NCBI GenBank assembly: GCA_013407085.1
Contig: JACCGJ010013627.1
Coordinates: 1 to 64,000, forward strand
DNA: 64,000 nt
From: Atriophallophorus winterbourni
Lineage: Eukaryota; Platyhelminthes; Trematoda; Plagiorchiida; Microphallidae
Direction: 5' to 3'
Position 1 is the first letter of the stretch. Each line of letters opens with the position of its first letter. Shown in pieces: positions 43,384-53,160 of this stretch. Below the pieces are notes generated by a model. It made no database searches. It was not told the DNA's origin and was given only the letters and a program-made list of their open reading frames with translations. Both the position numbers and the translations under genes were made by a program.

Positions 43384-43651
43384 TGTAGCGGTTGATCGAA
43401 CGGAGATTTCACCACGAACAAAGTACGTATCTGATTATTGAACGCAATAAACCGGAACACAGTTCGCAACGAATAACAGCATACAAATCCCAGGCAGTCA
43501 CACGTGATATACTTGTCCCAAAGCAGAATACGAGCGCGGCGTGAATCGTATATTCAAGATTGTGTACATATTTACATGTATCATTAAAACAAAACAATAA
43601 TGAAATATGCATGGTTATTGTAATAAAATATACAATAAGGAAAACACCATA
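43384..43651 (-). repeat. 5' LTR of the CsRn1-like element
   Basis: Matches 42103-42370. Its segment 43405-43453 is the reverse complement (47 of 49 positions) of leader sequence 43317-43365. Confidence 0.85.
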
Positions 43652-43679
43652 AGCGCACAAGTTTAGTTTAATTTTTTTT

Positions 43680-44066
43680 GCTCACCTTCGTGTCAACTGA
43701 CGAGCTTTTCTCAGTAAATCAATTTTCTTTTGTAAGTAAGTCAAGTCGTTGGAGTGTTTTCCGCAAATTCTACAGAGATCCACAACATATAATTCGACAC
43801 GCAGGTTCTACATCATTTTCTAGCGGCCAATAGGTTTTTATTTGCCCGGCGATTTTTGGTTTCAAAAACAATTTGGATGTGCTCACAGCCGCCTTTGTCG
43901 ATTTGCTGAAAATATCCGTACGTTTAACCCCCATGTCCCTTGTTGTTATGCCGCTGTAAAACTGCTCCCACGTATTCTGTTCTGATATGAATACAATGAA
44001 TGTACACCTACTGTAGATTTTAGAGCTTGATCGAAGGGAAACTTCATAGTTATGCACATGCTTCAT
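43680..44066 (-). pseudogene. Penelope-like N-terminal relic
   Basis: The minus frame 44066-43770 and its continuation in another frame resemble the N-terminal part of the PLE protein at 18460-18801: an S/K-rich segment with TSKLFLKPKIAG, then ICGKHSNDLTYLQKKIDL and LRKARQL. The ICGKH motif is shared (KICGKHAEVL there). Homology is weak upstream of 43900. The left border is the LTR element inserted at 43651. Confidence 0.55.
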
Positions 44067-45367
44067 TCACATTTCACAATATGCACTTGTCAAATATAAT
44101 CAAATGTCCTGTAAGAAACCGCTTCATTATCGGTGTGCAGGTAATAATTCGGGAGAAAGCCGTCTTAGATGCGTTCTATTGATACAGCACATACCGCTGC
44201 TTCATAGACACAAAAGGAAGCTCACCAAGAAAATTGAAGAACTGGAGAAAGCCTACTGAGTTGAGGTAAATGTGAGCAAAACATTGAAACGCAACTTAGG
44301 CGTTGGAAATGTTCAACATCGATCGGAGCAGTGAGTCAATGTTACGTGAAATTGATTTCGTTCAATGCATGACATTGGTTACATTGCTTGTTAAAGTTTT
44401 ACTGTATGCGTATTGTTAAGCATGAAATGAAATATTGAAATCAATCTAAAAGGTTTTAGAAAATTCCATAGATAATATGAAAAGTTAATCGTTCTAATTT
44501 CGCGTCGGAAACGATCCCCAATTGTTAATGTCTTAACGGCCAAAGGAAACGAAAGAACTAGACACAGCCACTATTTCTCAAGAAAATTTAGTCTCATTAA
44601 AATTAATCACTTTTTTAAAAACACTATCGGGACCATTTTGGGAGTTCTAGAAAAGATTTAAGCATTCATAAATTTATGATTACAAATGTGAATGCTTCAT
44701 AATGTTTATGTTATAAGTGCAAATATGAAAATAGTATATAACGAGAATCATTATTCAGGAATTTATAGTATAAATAGCTTACAGCTGTACACGACAATGG
44801 ATACTCGAATCTGTAAAATATATACATTTTGCCCTGGAAATCAGGGACAGTTTTGTAGTGAATGTCAGTTATTGCCATAGTGTGATAAAATCGATTCATT
44901 GTCAACAGGACTTGAAACCACAAGAATGTTTAAATGCTGTTTAGTGAGACAACCAATTTGAGGTGATGATTAGAGTGCTACTTAATGACGTTGTTGTTCT
45001 GGTTAATACGCTTGGTTTGATGAAGCATCTGTCAGAAGAGAAACGGTACCGGAAAACTGTTAAATCTTATTGTTTTTCAAATGTTATTTTTATGAATATG
45101 AATTGCATTTTATTTGCATAATTTAACCTTAATAAATTTTCGCCCGTCAGCACCGTCAGTAACATCGATTCCGCTCATCGCATCTAATCGTGCACTACTG
45201 CGATTATGATTTTCCACTAAAATTCAACATGAGCAGTTCACACAGTTTGATGAACATCGTCGCATGGCTACATTGAATTTTTCACGCTCCTTACCATCCT
45301 ACCGCGGAGATCGCCCGCTCAGCTAATATCCGAAAAATCAAAGCCTGCCAACTAACAGAGCATCAGG
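44067..45367. other. AT-rich DNA without recognised genes
   Basis: No gene is supported. The short frames at 44692-44880 (+) and 44711-44923 (-) have no motif. At 44930-45065 a diverged PLE tail is recognisable (GACAACCAATTTGAGGTGATG, then TTTGATGAAGCATCTGTCAG and AGAAACGG, a decayed hammerhead core). Confidence 0.55.
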
Positions 45368-45411
45368 CAAAGAAATTTGAGTGCAATCTGTTAAAGTAGA
45401 TTTTGGGTAAC

Positions 45412-45441
45412 GTTTCACTTCTGACACAGAAGCTTCGTCAG
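45412..45441 (-). ncRNA. Hammerhead-type core in PLE terminal repeat
   Basis: Minus strand: CTGACGA (45441-45435), stem II CTTCTG/CAGAAG (6 bp) with loop TGT, then GAAAC (45416-45412). The core boxes are intact; stem I pairing downstream (towards 45385) is not convincing. Confidence 0.55.
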
Positions 45442-45680
45442 GCCAAGGGTGATAGTCAGGACAGGGAACATGATTAAGTAGTAGTCAACCCACCACCACT
45501 TATTTGACCTTACCGCTAAACAGCCTATATTATGCCTACAGTGTGTCACGTCTCGTGGGAATGACCAGGATCAGTGGTTCATTTTCCTCACAGTGTGTAT
45601 CCACGTCATCTGATACTAGTGAACACCGTAAAGGTCATTGGACAACAGGGCTCACATGCTTAAAGTACATAACTAACGGG

Positions 45681-46370
45681 TTTCCAAAGGTTGTCACAGC
45701 CGGTGGTGGTAGTAGGAATGAGCCACCTACTATCTATAAAATGCTCCCACGTGGCGTGCGTCTCAAATAGCCTCTGACAACCAAGTCCAACTCCTGGCCT
45801 GCACGAGTGGCTTTCACAAGCCCGGCGGAACTGCTCTTACTGACAGGAGAAGGGGCGAAGGCGGGTTACTGGCGCCTTAAAACCAGTTTGCTCCGGGCAG
45901 ATGGAGCTCGTCAGCTACTGGCAATCCATCTAGGGGAAGGAAAACCCTGACCCCAAACCCCCACTGCCTTGTGGGTCACCCGATTGCGGGAAAGGCTTCG
46001 GGAGAAAACCCCGAGGAAAAATCCGGAGAGAAGTCCCGTAGGTAGATAACTGGCGCACAGCGCGTTTATCTGCCAACTCCCTGCTGCCTTGTAGGTTTCA
46101 CTTGGCTGTGCAAAGGCTAGAGAGGTGTACTCGAACAAACACCGAGTGGTGCTGGGGACATCACTTGTACACTACCCCAAGAAACTTCATGATGATGTCT
46201 CAATGGGTCTGCGTACCGTCTACGGAGTTCGCAGGTGGGAACGAGACTGGATCACTATCTGCAACGATCTCGCCTTCCTCGACGTGCGTGGGCTGGTGGA
46301 TCCGAGAATCAATGAAGCCATCTAATCCACCCGTGTAGGCCAGCCGCACAAAAGTAAAGGAAAAGTAAGT
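45681..46370 (+). mobile_element. SINE-like non-autonomous retroposon sharing an RTE 5' leader
   Basis: A 690-bp insert bounded by the 18-bp duplication AAGTACATAACTAACGGG (45663-45680 and 46371-46388). It starts TTTCCAAAGGTTGTC, like the RTE leader at 35606, and stays similar for about 400 bp (AGCCTCTGACAACCAAGTCC, GGCGGAACTGC, GGCGCCTTA). The rest is unrelated to the RTE and ends in AAAGTAAAGG then AAGTAAGTAAG, a simple tail. GC content is well above the surroundings. Open frames inside (for example 46125-46325) have no known motif. A long target duplication and tail point to LINE-machinery mobilisation. Confidence 0.8.
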
Positions 46371-46460
46371 AAGTACATAACTAACGGGGCTAAGGTTAAG
46401 CTATTTTTGAAGAAAATCAAAAATCTAATTAACCATTAGTTATAAGGTGAATAAAACTAT

Positions 46461-47664
46461 TTACTTTCGCATCAGTGTCGAGCGCCAAATTGTGGAGATT
46501 TCTGCCCCATCCACCTTATTGACCGCCAGTCGACCTGCATGTAGGCGTTCGCTATACTGTTTATCACCGCGTCTCAATATTGCCACATTGTCTAGATCGA
46601 CGCTGTGGCCCGTATCTAAAACGTGCTCCGCCAAGGAGGGATCACAAATAAAGTGTTGATATTCCCTCGCATCCCGGGGCTGTCTTCGGACACACTTTCG
46701 GTGTTCTTCGATTCTAATGTGAATTTCCCTAGAAGTCTGCCCTATGTAAACACCTGAACAGTCCTTACAGTTGATTTTGTAGATGCTGTTCGTAACGCTA
46801 GATAAAGGTGTCTTATCCTTGAGGTGTATCAGAACCGAAAGGATAGTTTTTCCTTTCTTATAAGTCACGCGTATGGCCGCCTGGTTCAAGATTCTACGTA
46901 TCGCTTTAGATGTGTATTTCACATACGGTATACAAACTGTATCCCGCCAATTTTTCTCCGATTTTTTGGATGGGTATTTTACTTTCATCAATTGTCGTTT
47001 AACAAAACGTTTTGGATAACGGTCGTCTATGAGCCTTTGGCTCGCTTCACGGTAAGCCTGTTCTCGATCTCTTTCGTCGCTGCACAAGTATTCTATCTTA
47101 TAGAAAATGGAACACGCTATGGTACTACAGACCTGTCTTGGATGAGTGAAAGTGTATCGTAGTACAGCATCTGTATCGATAGGTTTCCGATAGACAGAAG
47201 TTTTTATTTCACCGACTACTTTTGTGCTAAACAGTCAAAAAATGGAAGAGTGCCTGTGCAGGATTCCACTTCCTTTGCGACAGTAATACATGGGTCTATT
47301 TCATTTAAATAACTAAAGGAGGCCTCTAACTGATCTCGCTTGATGATAACAAATGTGTCATCAACATAGCGCCACCATACTTTTGGCTTAAACCCTTAAT
47401 TGTTAAGGGCTTGTTCTCGAAATGCTCCATATACACGTTCGCAAGTACTGGAGATATCGGTGAACCCATTGCCAACCCAACTTTTTGTCTATATAATTGC
47501 TCATTAAATACGAAGTGGTTCATGCTTAGGCAGATCGATACACCGTTGATAATTTGCTGGACGCTCAAATTTGTACGATCTGACAAAATAGCATCAAATT
47601 CCAAGGCAATATTGACACGCGGTATTAAACGGTATAGCGAACGTCTACATGCGGAGGCGGTCAA
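46461..47664 (-). pseudogene. PLE reverse transcriptase and GIY-YIG endonuclease, broken
   Basis: Minus strand. RT: NHFVFNEQLYRQKVGLAMGS then PISPVLANVYMEHFE (motif B region) in the frame 47664-47326, and after a frameshift near 47400 WWRYVDDTFVIIKRDQLEAS with the catalytic YVDD at 47368-47357, then PCITVAKEVES and LPFFDCLAQK. Several stops follow to 47090. The frame 47087-46461 holds KRQLMKVKYPSKKSEKNW, the linker CSGVYIGQTSREIHIRIEEH (GIY-YIG core), DTGHSVDLDN and ISTIW. About ten residues are missing after ERLHAG against the copy at 21050. The first residues of the 47664 frame come from the inverted arm, not from RT. Confidence 0.82.
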
Positions 47665-47970
47665 TAAGACGACGCTCGGCAGTGATGCGGAAGTAAATAG
47701 TTTTTAGACACCTTATACCTACTAGTAAATTAGATTTTTGTTTTTCTTCAAAAATAGCTTAACCTCAGCCCCGTTAGTTATGTACTTTTACTCATGTGGG
47801 CCGCTTTGTCAACTGACCTTGACCGTGTTCACTTGTATCAGATTAACGTGGATACACACTAGCAGGAATATCGACCGCTGTTCCTGGTCATTCCCACGAG
47901 ACGTGACACACCGAAGGCGTACTGTAGGCTGTTTAGCGGTAAGGTCAAATATGTGGTGGGGGTTGGGCAT
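47595..47970 (+). repeat. Inverted arm of the PLE
   Basis: The plus strand here repeats the 3' end of the element: AGCGAACGTCTACATG (coding ERLH), a short deletion, then 3' UTR corresponding to 46440-46389 plus 45662-45500. It lacks the SINE-like insert and the hammerhead part. Confidence 0.75.
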
Positions 47971-47990
47971 GTGAGCTAGCAATGGCTGTT

Positions 47991-48530
47991 ATTTCAAGCA
48001 AGTTCTTCGTCTAATCCTTTTTATGATGCACGTCAATGTAATATCACGAAATTGCTCGCAGTAACGCAACGACATAATCCTCCCGACTTGATTACAAGTC
48101 AATGAAATTAGTGTGCTACGACAGAACTATCCCACTTTACTACACGAATGGTCTTATTATATCCCACGGCATTAATTTAATCCAACGTCAAATGGACTAA
48201 TACGATATCACTTGCCGGTTGACATAAATTCAGAAAACATGTGACTTCATAAACCAAAAGTATTATTCTTATGTTATAAAGTCGAAGACAGTATTTGGTT
48301 CATTGAATTTGCGCACGTGTGTATGGGTGTTTGATTTTTTGGTTCGACTGGCTACGTGGATTAAGTGACCACCGTTGTACATTGAGTTGCTACATATGTG
48401 GAGAAAAAATTGGTTTAACATAAAATTGTTCCACACGAACATGTAAAATCAGTTATTAAAAAGGTTTTGTATGTTTGGATAGACACCGGCGAAATTCTAA
48501 ATTGAAATCCAGCACATCTTCTATATAAGG
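47991..48530. other. No recognised feature
   Basis: About 540 bp of AT-rich sequence. I see no gene, repeat family or motif. Confidence 0.5.
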
Positions 48531-48551
48531 GAACTCAGAACTCAGAACTCA
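48531..48551 (-). repeat. Heptamer tail of CR1 LINE, (GAACTCA)x3
   Basis: Three perfect 7-bp units at the 3' end of the second CR1 copy. The sequence differs from the tail at 5927-5947. Confidence 0.75.
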
Positions 48552-48647
48552 GAAAATTGTATGGTAGAAAAAGCATTAATCTTAACAATAACCATAGGAT
48601 GACAAGGTATATGGAACATATAAAAAATATATAAAATATCTGAAAAA

Positions 48648-51449
48648 TCAATAGGGACACTCGCATACCGCATGGTTCGTCATAAACTCATCGAGTTTGG
48701 AAGCAAAAACCTCAACAGATTCTAATCGTATGATTTCTTCAGGCAAATAGTTCCAAGTGAAACAAATTCTTACCGAGAAAAAATTACGACGTATATTCAA
48801 TCGAGAATGCGGAATGCTTAAAGCCTTTGAATGTGTTCGTGTTCGAGTAAGGTCATTGGGCTTTAGCAAGTGTTTAAGGGGATGGTTTACAGAATGCAGG
48901 ATTTTGAAGGTCTACATAAGGTTACTGCGTATCCGCCATTGGGTAAAATCGTGTAGCTTCAGTTTTAACACTCTCTCTGTGAAAGGCAAATTTCTGTACC
49001 GGGAGACCAACTTTGTAGCACGATGATAAATCCTGTCGAGTAGTTCGATATCCTTCCTCAGACATGGTGCCCAGGCTTGGATGGAATATTCCATAACAGG
49101 ACGTATATACGTGTTAATTACCCGGGGTAGGGTTTCGGGCGTAAAAATCCGGAATATTCTTTTGAGAAGACTCAAGATACGGCAAGCTTTATTGTACACC
49201 ATCCGGCAACGCTGTCCCGGCTTTAGGTTAAACGAAACCCAGATACCCAGATCTTTTTCTGCTGTGGTCCAGACGAGATCTTGCGTGCCAAGCTGATACG
49301 TGTGGTGCAGAGATTTCCCAAGCTGCAACATTTTACATTTCGTAGGGTTAAATGGTAACTCATTTAACTGGGACCAACGAAATAAGATGCTTAGATCCCG
49401 TTGTAATGCCATACAGTCATTAACAGACCTGACACGTTTCCAAATTTTAATATCATCGGCAAATATTATCAAGTTGCATCCAATATCCTCTACTATATCG
49501 TTCATATACACCAAGAATAGAAGAGGTCCAAGCACCGAGCCTTGCGGAACGCCACTCGTGACGTCTATTTTTCTAGATAGGGTGTGGCCAACGCGAACTT
49601 GGACGTGTCTATCAGTAAGATAGTCCCTTATCCAATTCAGCAATATTCCCGTTATTCCATAGGATTCGAGCTTTTTAATTAAGATGTCATGGTTGACTCT
49701 GTCGAAAGCTTTGGAAATATCAATGTAGCAAGCATGTACAGCCTCACCTTCGTCTAGTGCTTTGGTCCAATCCTCGAACGTGGTAAGAAGGTTAGATAAA
49801 CAGCAACGACCTCTTCGAAAACCGTGTTGTGCTGCGGTCAAAATATTTTGGCTTTCAAAATGTTCTCTCATGCGCGCAGTCACAATGCGTTCCATTAATT
49901 TGGAGATCACCGGAAGTAACGTTACCGGTCTATAGTTCGCTGTGTCTGAACGGCTATTTATAAATAGGAGTTATCATCCCTGCTTTCCATTGCGGTGGTA
50001 TTTTTCCTTCATTTAAGCTGAGATTGAATATGCGAGTGAGAGGAGCAGTCAAAGCAACGCGACACCTGCGAAGTACGGCGGGGGTAATTTTGTCTGCGCC
50101 AGGGGACTTCTTTTCGTTTAGTCGACAAGTTCCCGCCCAACCATGTATTCGTTGATAGTCATTTCACTTAATAATTCGAAATGTGGTGAACTTGATGAAA
50201 CTTGATATGGTATACAACGCTTTGGATTGAAGACAAATGAGTAAAACGTTGCTAAAGCGTCGGCGGTATCTTGGGCAGTGTGGGTCAATCCATGAGGTGT
50301 TAGTACAGAGAATACACCTGGTTTGATCTTTGATCGTTCATTTACTATCTTGTAGAGAAGCTTAGGATTCTTTTCCATTCTCTTGAGCAAGTTCCATTGG
50401 AATTGCATGCGATCTTCTCTTACAAGAGTAGTGACTTGATTCCGTATCTTACAGAATCGTCTCCAAGTTTCTTCCGTACCAAACTTCTTATGAGTTACCC
50501 AAGACTCTCGCTTAACAGCTAACCATTTCTTCGTTCTACTCCGAATAACAAACTGGTTGTTGTAGCTGCATTTGTGTGGTACAAAAATCGAGTTTTCGTC
50601 AATCTTCGAATTGAGATCATTTAGAAACGAATTGTAATATGAGCCAGGATCCATTGAATCAAACTCATGAGTGTGTGCATCCCGGAGACTGATATTCAAG
50701 GATTCAAATTGTATTTTCCTTATGACATTCGACTGTTCACACAATTGTTCCGCACTACATACATAATCAAACAAAAGCACAACATGATCACTCTTCCCCA
50801 GTGGTGCCAGGTATTTTATACCCTCTACTGCGGTTGCCTCAGGCGTTAAGACAGGGTCAAGGGTTGAAGGTTGGTCAAGACCCCGCCAGCGAGTTGGCTG
50901 GTTAACGTGATTGTGTAGTGAAGCAACTTCTATAACCTCCATAAATTTATGTTCAAACGAATGCAGGGAGTGCTCACCTCTCGAAAACAGATGCGGGATA
51001 TTAAAATCGCCAATGATCAGCAATTGCATAGTCTGGCATTTTGTGATGTGTTGCAATGATTCGATGAGCTTATCATTGTATGAGCTTTCGGATGACGGCG
51101 AGCGGTAAATGATGTCGATCGTACATTCATCTCCATTGACTAGTTTTACTGAACACCACATCGTATCAGGAAGGCTGAGGTCAGGATGATCGATGACGTT
51201 ACACTGCGCTAAACGTTCGTGATAGTAGACTGCAACTCCACCACCGGATCTTCCATCACGATCGCGACGAAGTAGTGACATTTTCGGAATCAAAAGCTCA
51301 GCATCAGTCATGCAGGGCTGGAACCAATTCTCTGTAACTGCAACCAAATCGGGTGAAAGTCTATCACAAAGCTCACATAGTTCAGCTAATTTGTTAGTTA
51401 AACACTGAGCATTTGTATATATGCACCTGATCGTATTTGTCTTACACAA
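48648..51449 (-). pseudogene. CR1 LINE ORF2: endonuclease-reverse transcriptase, nearly open
   Basis: The frame 51449-50118 holds the endonuclease (TNAQC, TENW with E40, GGGVAVYYHE, IYRSPSS, GDFN with D148 and N150, SDH) and the linker with LLKRMEKNPKLLYKIVNERS. After a damaged stretch of about 200 bp the same frame reopens at 49910-48912: CYIDISKAFDRVNH (motif A), TSGVPQGSVLGPLLFLVYMN, FADDIKIW (motif C), YIRPVMEYSIQAWAPCLRKD. One in-frame TAG at about 48912 separates the C-terminal piece (FTWNYLPEEI, FASKLDEFM). The start at 51449 (MCKTN) corresponds to residue ~30 of the other copy; an earlier start may exist. Fewer breaks than in the longer copy suggest a younger element. Confidence 0.85.
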
Positions 51450-51484
51450 TGTGGAATCGTGTACTGTAGCTATTTGTCCGACTC

Positions 51485-51880
51485 GCGATGAGCCGGACCC
51501 TTTTCGTTTTTTGGGGTAACATTGGAACTGTCAATAACAATATTGCAATCAGGCTGTGGTTGCGATGGTTCTCTGGGTTTCAGTGAAAGAACACGCTTGG
51601 GCACGCTTAGTCTCACGTCTGGTGGAAGTTTTGAGCGGTTAGAGTTTCAGTCGGTGTTCATAGCGATAGCCATTTCAGTCGTTAGAAAAGTGATTTTCAG
51701 AGGACTGGGCCCTTTGCCTTTGTAGTTGGAGGATCTAGGTGTTCTAAAAGTATCTACGACAATGGAATCACGAGATCCAATAGCATCTGCAATGTATAAC
51801 CATTGCTTCAAATCATGTTGCTTTGATTCCGAAGTTAAAATGGGTATATTCCGAAAGAGCAAATTGAGACGATTTCAATG
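51485..51880 (-). pseudogene. CR1 ORF1 C-terminal fragment
   Basis: Minus frame from 51862 reads DLKQWLYIADAIG, VVDTFRTPRSSNYKGKG and PSPLKITFLTTEM, collinear with the ORF1 end of the longer copy (YLAETIG, VDAFRIPRSANYKGQG, PSPLKLTFFTTEM). A frameshift near 51650 is followed by KLPPDVRLSVPK-like residues. The N-terminal finger is missing because of 5' truncation. Confidence 0.75.
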
Positions 51881-52689
51881 ATATATGAACCGTTTAGTTC
51901 AGGCAAAAAAGTGAGGAAATAAATCCAAAAGTATGAGAGCACAAATATATGCGTCTGCACAGCACGTCAAACTTTGAAGTGAAGCATTGTTTGAGCCTGA
52001 TCAACAGCGTATTGCGGATACTTTCTTTTAAAAAGATATCAAAATCACAAAACATGCCTGAATCCATTTAATAAATATTCTTTTCAATGCTCGTCTTCAA
52101 GGTTCACCAAAGTCTTTAGCCTAAATAAACGAATATTTCATCTGCTATTGAAACTGCTGCTCGGAAAGCACAACTTGCAGTATAATATTTTCACTAAGAA
52201 ATTAGAAAAGAATGAAATATCTATTACTTTTAGAGGATTGATAACTAGCATTCGAGGTAAGTTAGATAACAAAAAATGCATTAGTTCATATTGAAAAGTT
52301 GTGAAGTGCACAAGCAATGATATGTGATTACTGATAAAATACAGAACACCATGTTTCTGCTTAGCACAAGGGCACCGAAACGACAGATGACGACAATCGT
52401 GGAATTGTAATTGATAGGCGTTTCTTTTGAATTAGAATCTTGAAACAGGGGTCCAGACACGTGTCGCACAAAAAAGGGAAATCAATCCGTTGACTCTAGT
52501 TTTTCTTAAGTATAAGACACCTTAATCAAGCGAAAAGTATAGCATCTACGGAAACCAGCGTAATGGTTGCTATAGTGTTTATATGAGAAAGACTAACAGA
52601 AAACTTTATTCCAGAATATAGGCACACCGGAAGCATGTCAAAAGGCAGCTGCGAGATGCGGGAGAACATCAATCCCTGGATCGTTATCT
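51881..52689. other. No recognised feature
   Basis: About 800 bp of AT-rich sequence between the truncated LINE and the start of duplication copy B. Frames 52281-52469 and 52526-52726 (both -) have no motif. Confidence 0.5.
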
Positions 52690-53160
52690 GGTTTTGGCGG
52701 ATTCGATGTCTTCCGTTTATAAACATTTTCTAAAATTATACTAGGTTTACTACTTAAATAATAGTTCAATTATATACTTTGATCTTTACTGTTTCATAAA
52801 CCATGGGGAGAAATACATTGCTTCTTCTTTAATCAAACCAGTGGAACAAACCGTTAAAATCAGAGATGGCATTTTAATTTCTTAAATTCAAAGTCTATTA
52901 CTCAAAAACGAATAGTATACATAATCTGAGCTTACTACTAAAATGGTAGTTCAATCATCAAGTATTTTCTATACAGTTTCATAACCATATGAACTGATAC
53001 AATTCTTCTTCATCTATCAAGGCAGTAGGACAAACAACGGATAGCATGATATGTCAACAATTTTTCCAAGAGCCGTGATACTTATTCTACGTTTACAATA
53101 CAAAGTAGTAGCTAAAATCTTATATAGAAAATATAAAAATTTGATGACTAATATAAAAAA
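52690..53160. repeat. Left part of duplication copy B (reverse monomers)
   Basis: Nearly identical to 5462-5927. The similarity starts abruptly with GGATTCGATGTCTTCCG, which marks the left edge of the duplication. At 53160 the sequence runs straight into the forward part and so shows the target of the CR1 insertion before it was filled. Confidence 0.8.

Larger units (their letters stand above)
42103..43651 (-). mobile_element. CsRn1/Boudicca-like Ty3/Gypsy LTR element, miniature
   Basis: A 1.55-kb minus-strand element: two LTRs of 268 bp each, a 4-bp target duplication AGCG (42099-42102 and 43652-43655), and only about 1 kb inside. The CsRn1 clade is known for 4-bp duplications. The internal part starts with a primer-binding site and runs directly into late integrase sequence, so gag, protease, RT and RNase H are missing. 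A purine tract (AGGGAGGGGG on the minus strand, at about 42372-42385) precedes the 3' LTR. The joined flanks match the region at about 1195-1240, which confirms the empty site. Confidence 0.82.
45368..47990 (-). mobile_element. Penelope-like element with inverted arm, split by a SINE-like insert
   Basis: A minus-strand PLE: RT core and GIY-YIG endonuclease (47664-46461) and a 3' end (46460-45368) with hammerhead core. Its far right (about 47595-47970) is an inverted copy of the last codons plus 3' sequence, giving the same head-to-head form as the PLE at 20090-21427. A 690-bp insert (45681-46370) splits the 3' end; the right arm keeps the uninterrupted site at about 47770-47795. Outer borders are approximate; no target duplication was found. 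Confidence 0.75.
48531..51880 (-). mobile_element. CR1-clade LINE, 5'-truncated
   Basis: A 3.35-kb minus-strand CR1 element with the end of ORF1, nearly complete ORF2, 3' UTR of about 95 bp and heptamer tail. The 5' end is lost within ORF1 at about 51880, the usual outcome of incomplete reverse transcription. It belongs to another subfamily than the copy at 5928-10517; protein similarity is clear but nucleotides are diverged. Confidence 0.82.

Noticed and set aside
46125..46325. Overlapping frames in the 690-bp insert
   Set aside because: Chance frames in the GC-richer SINE-like element; no known domain.
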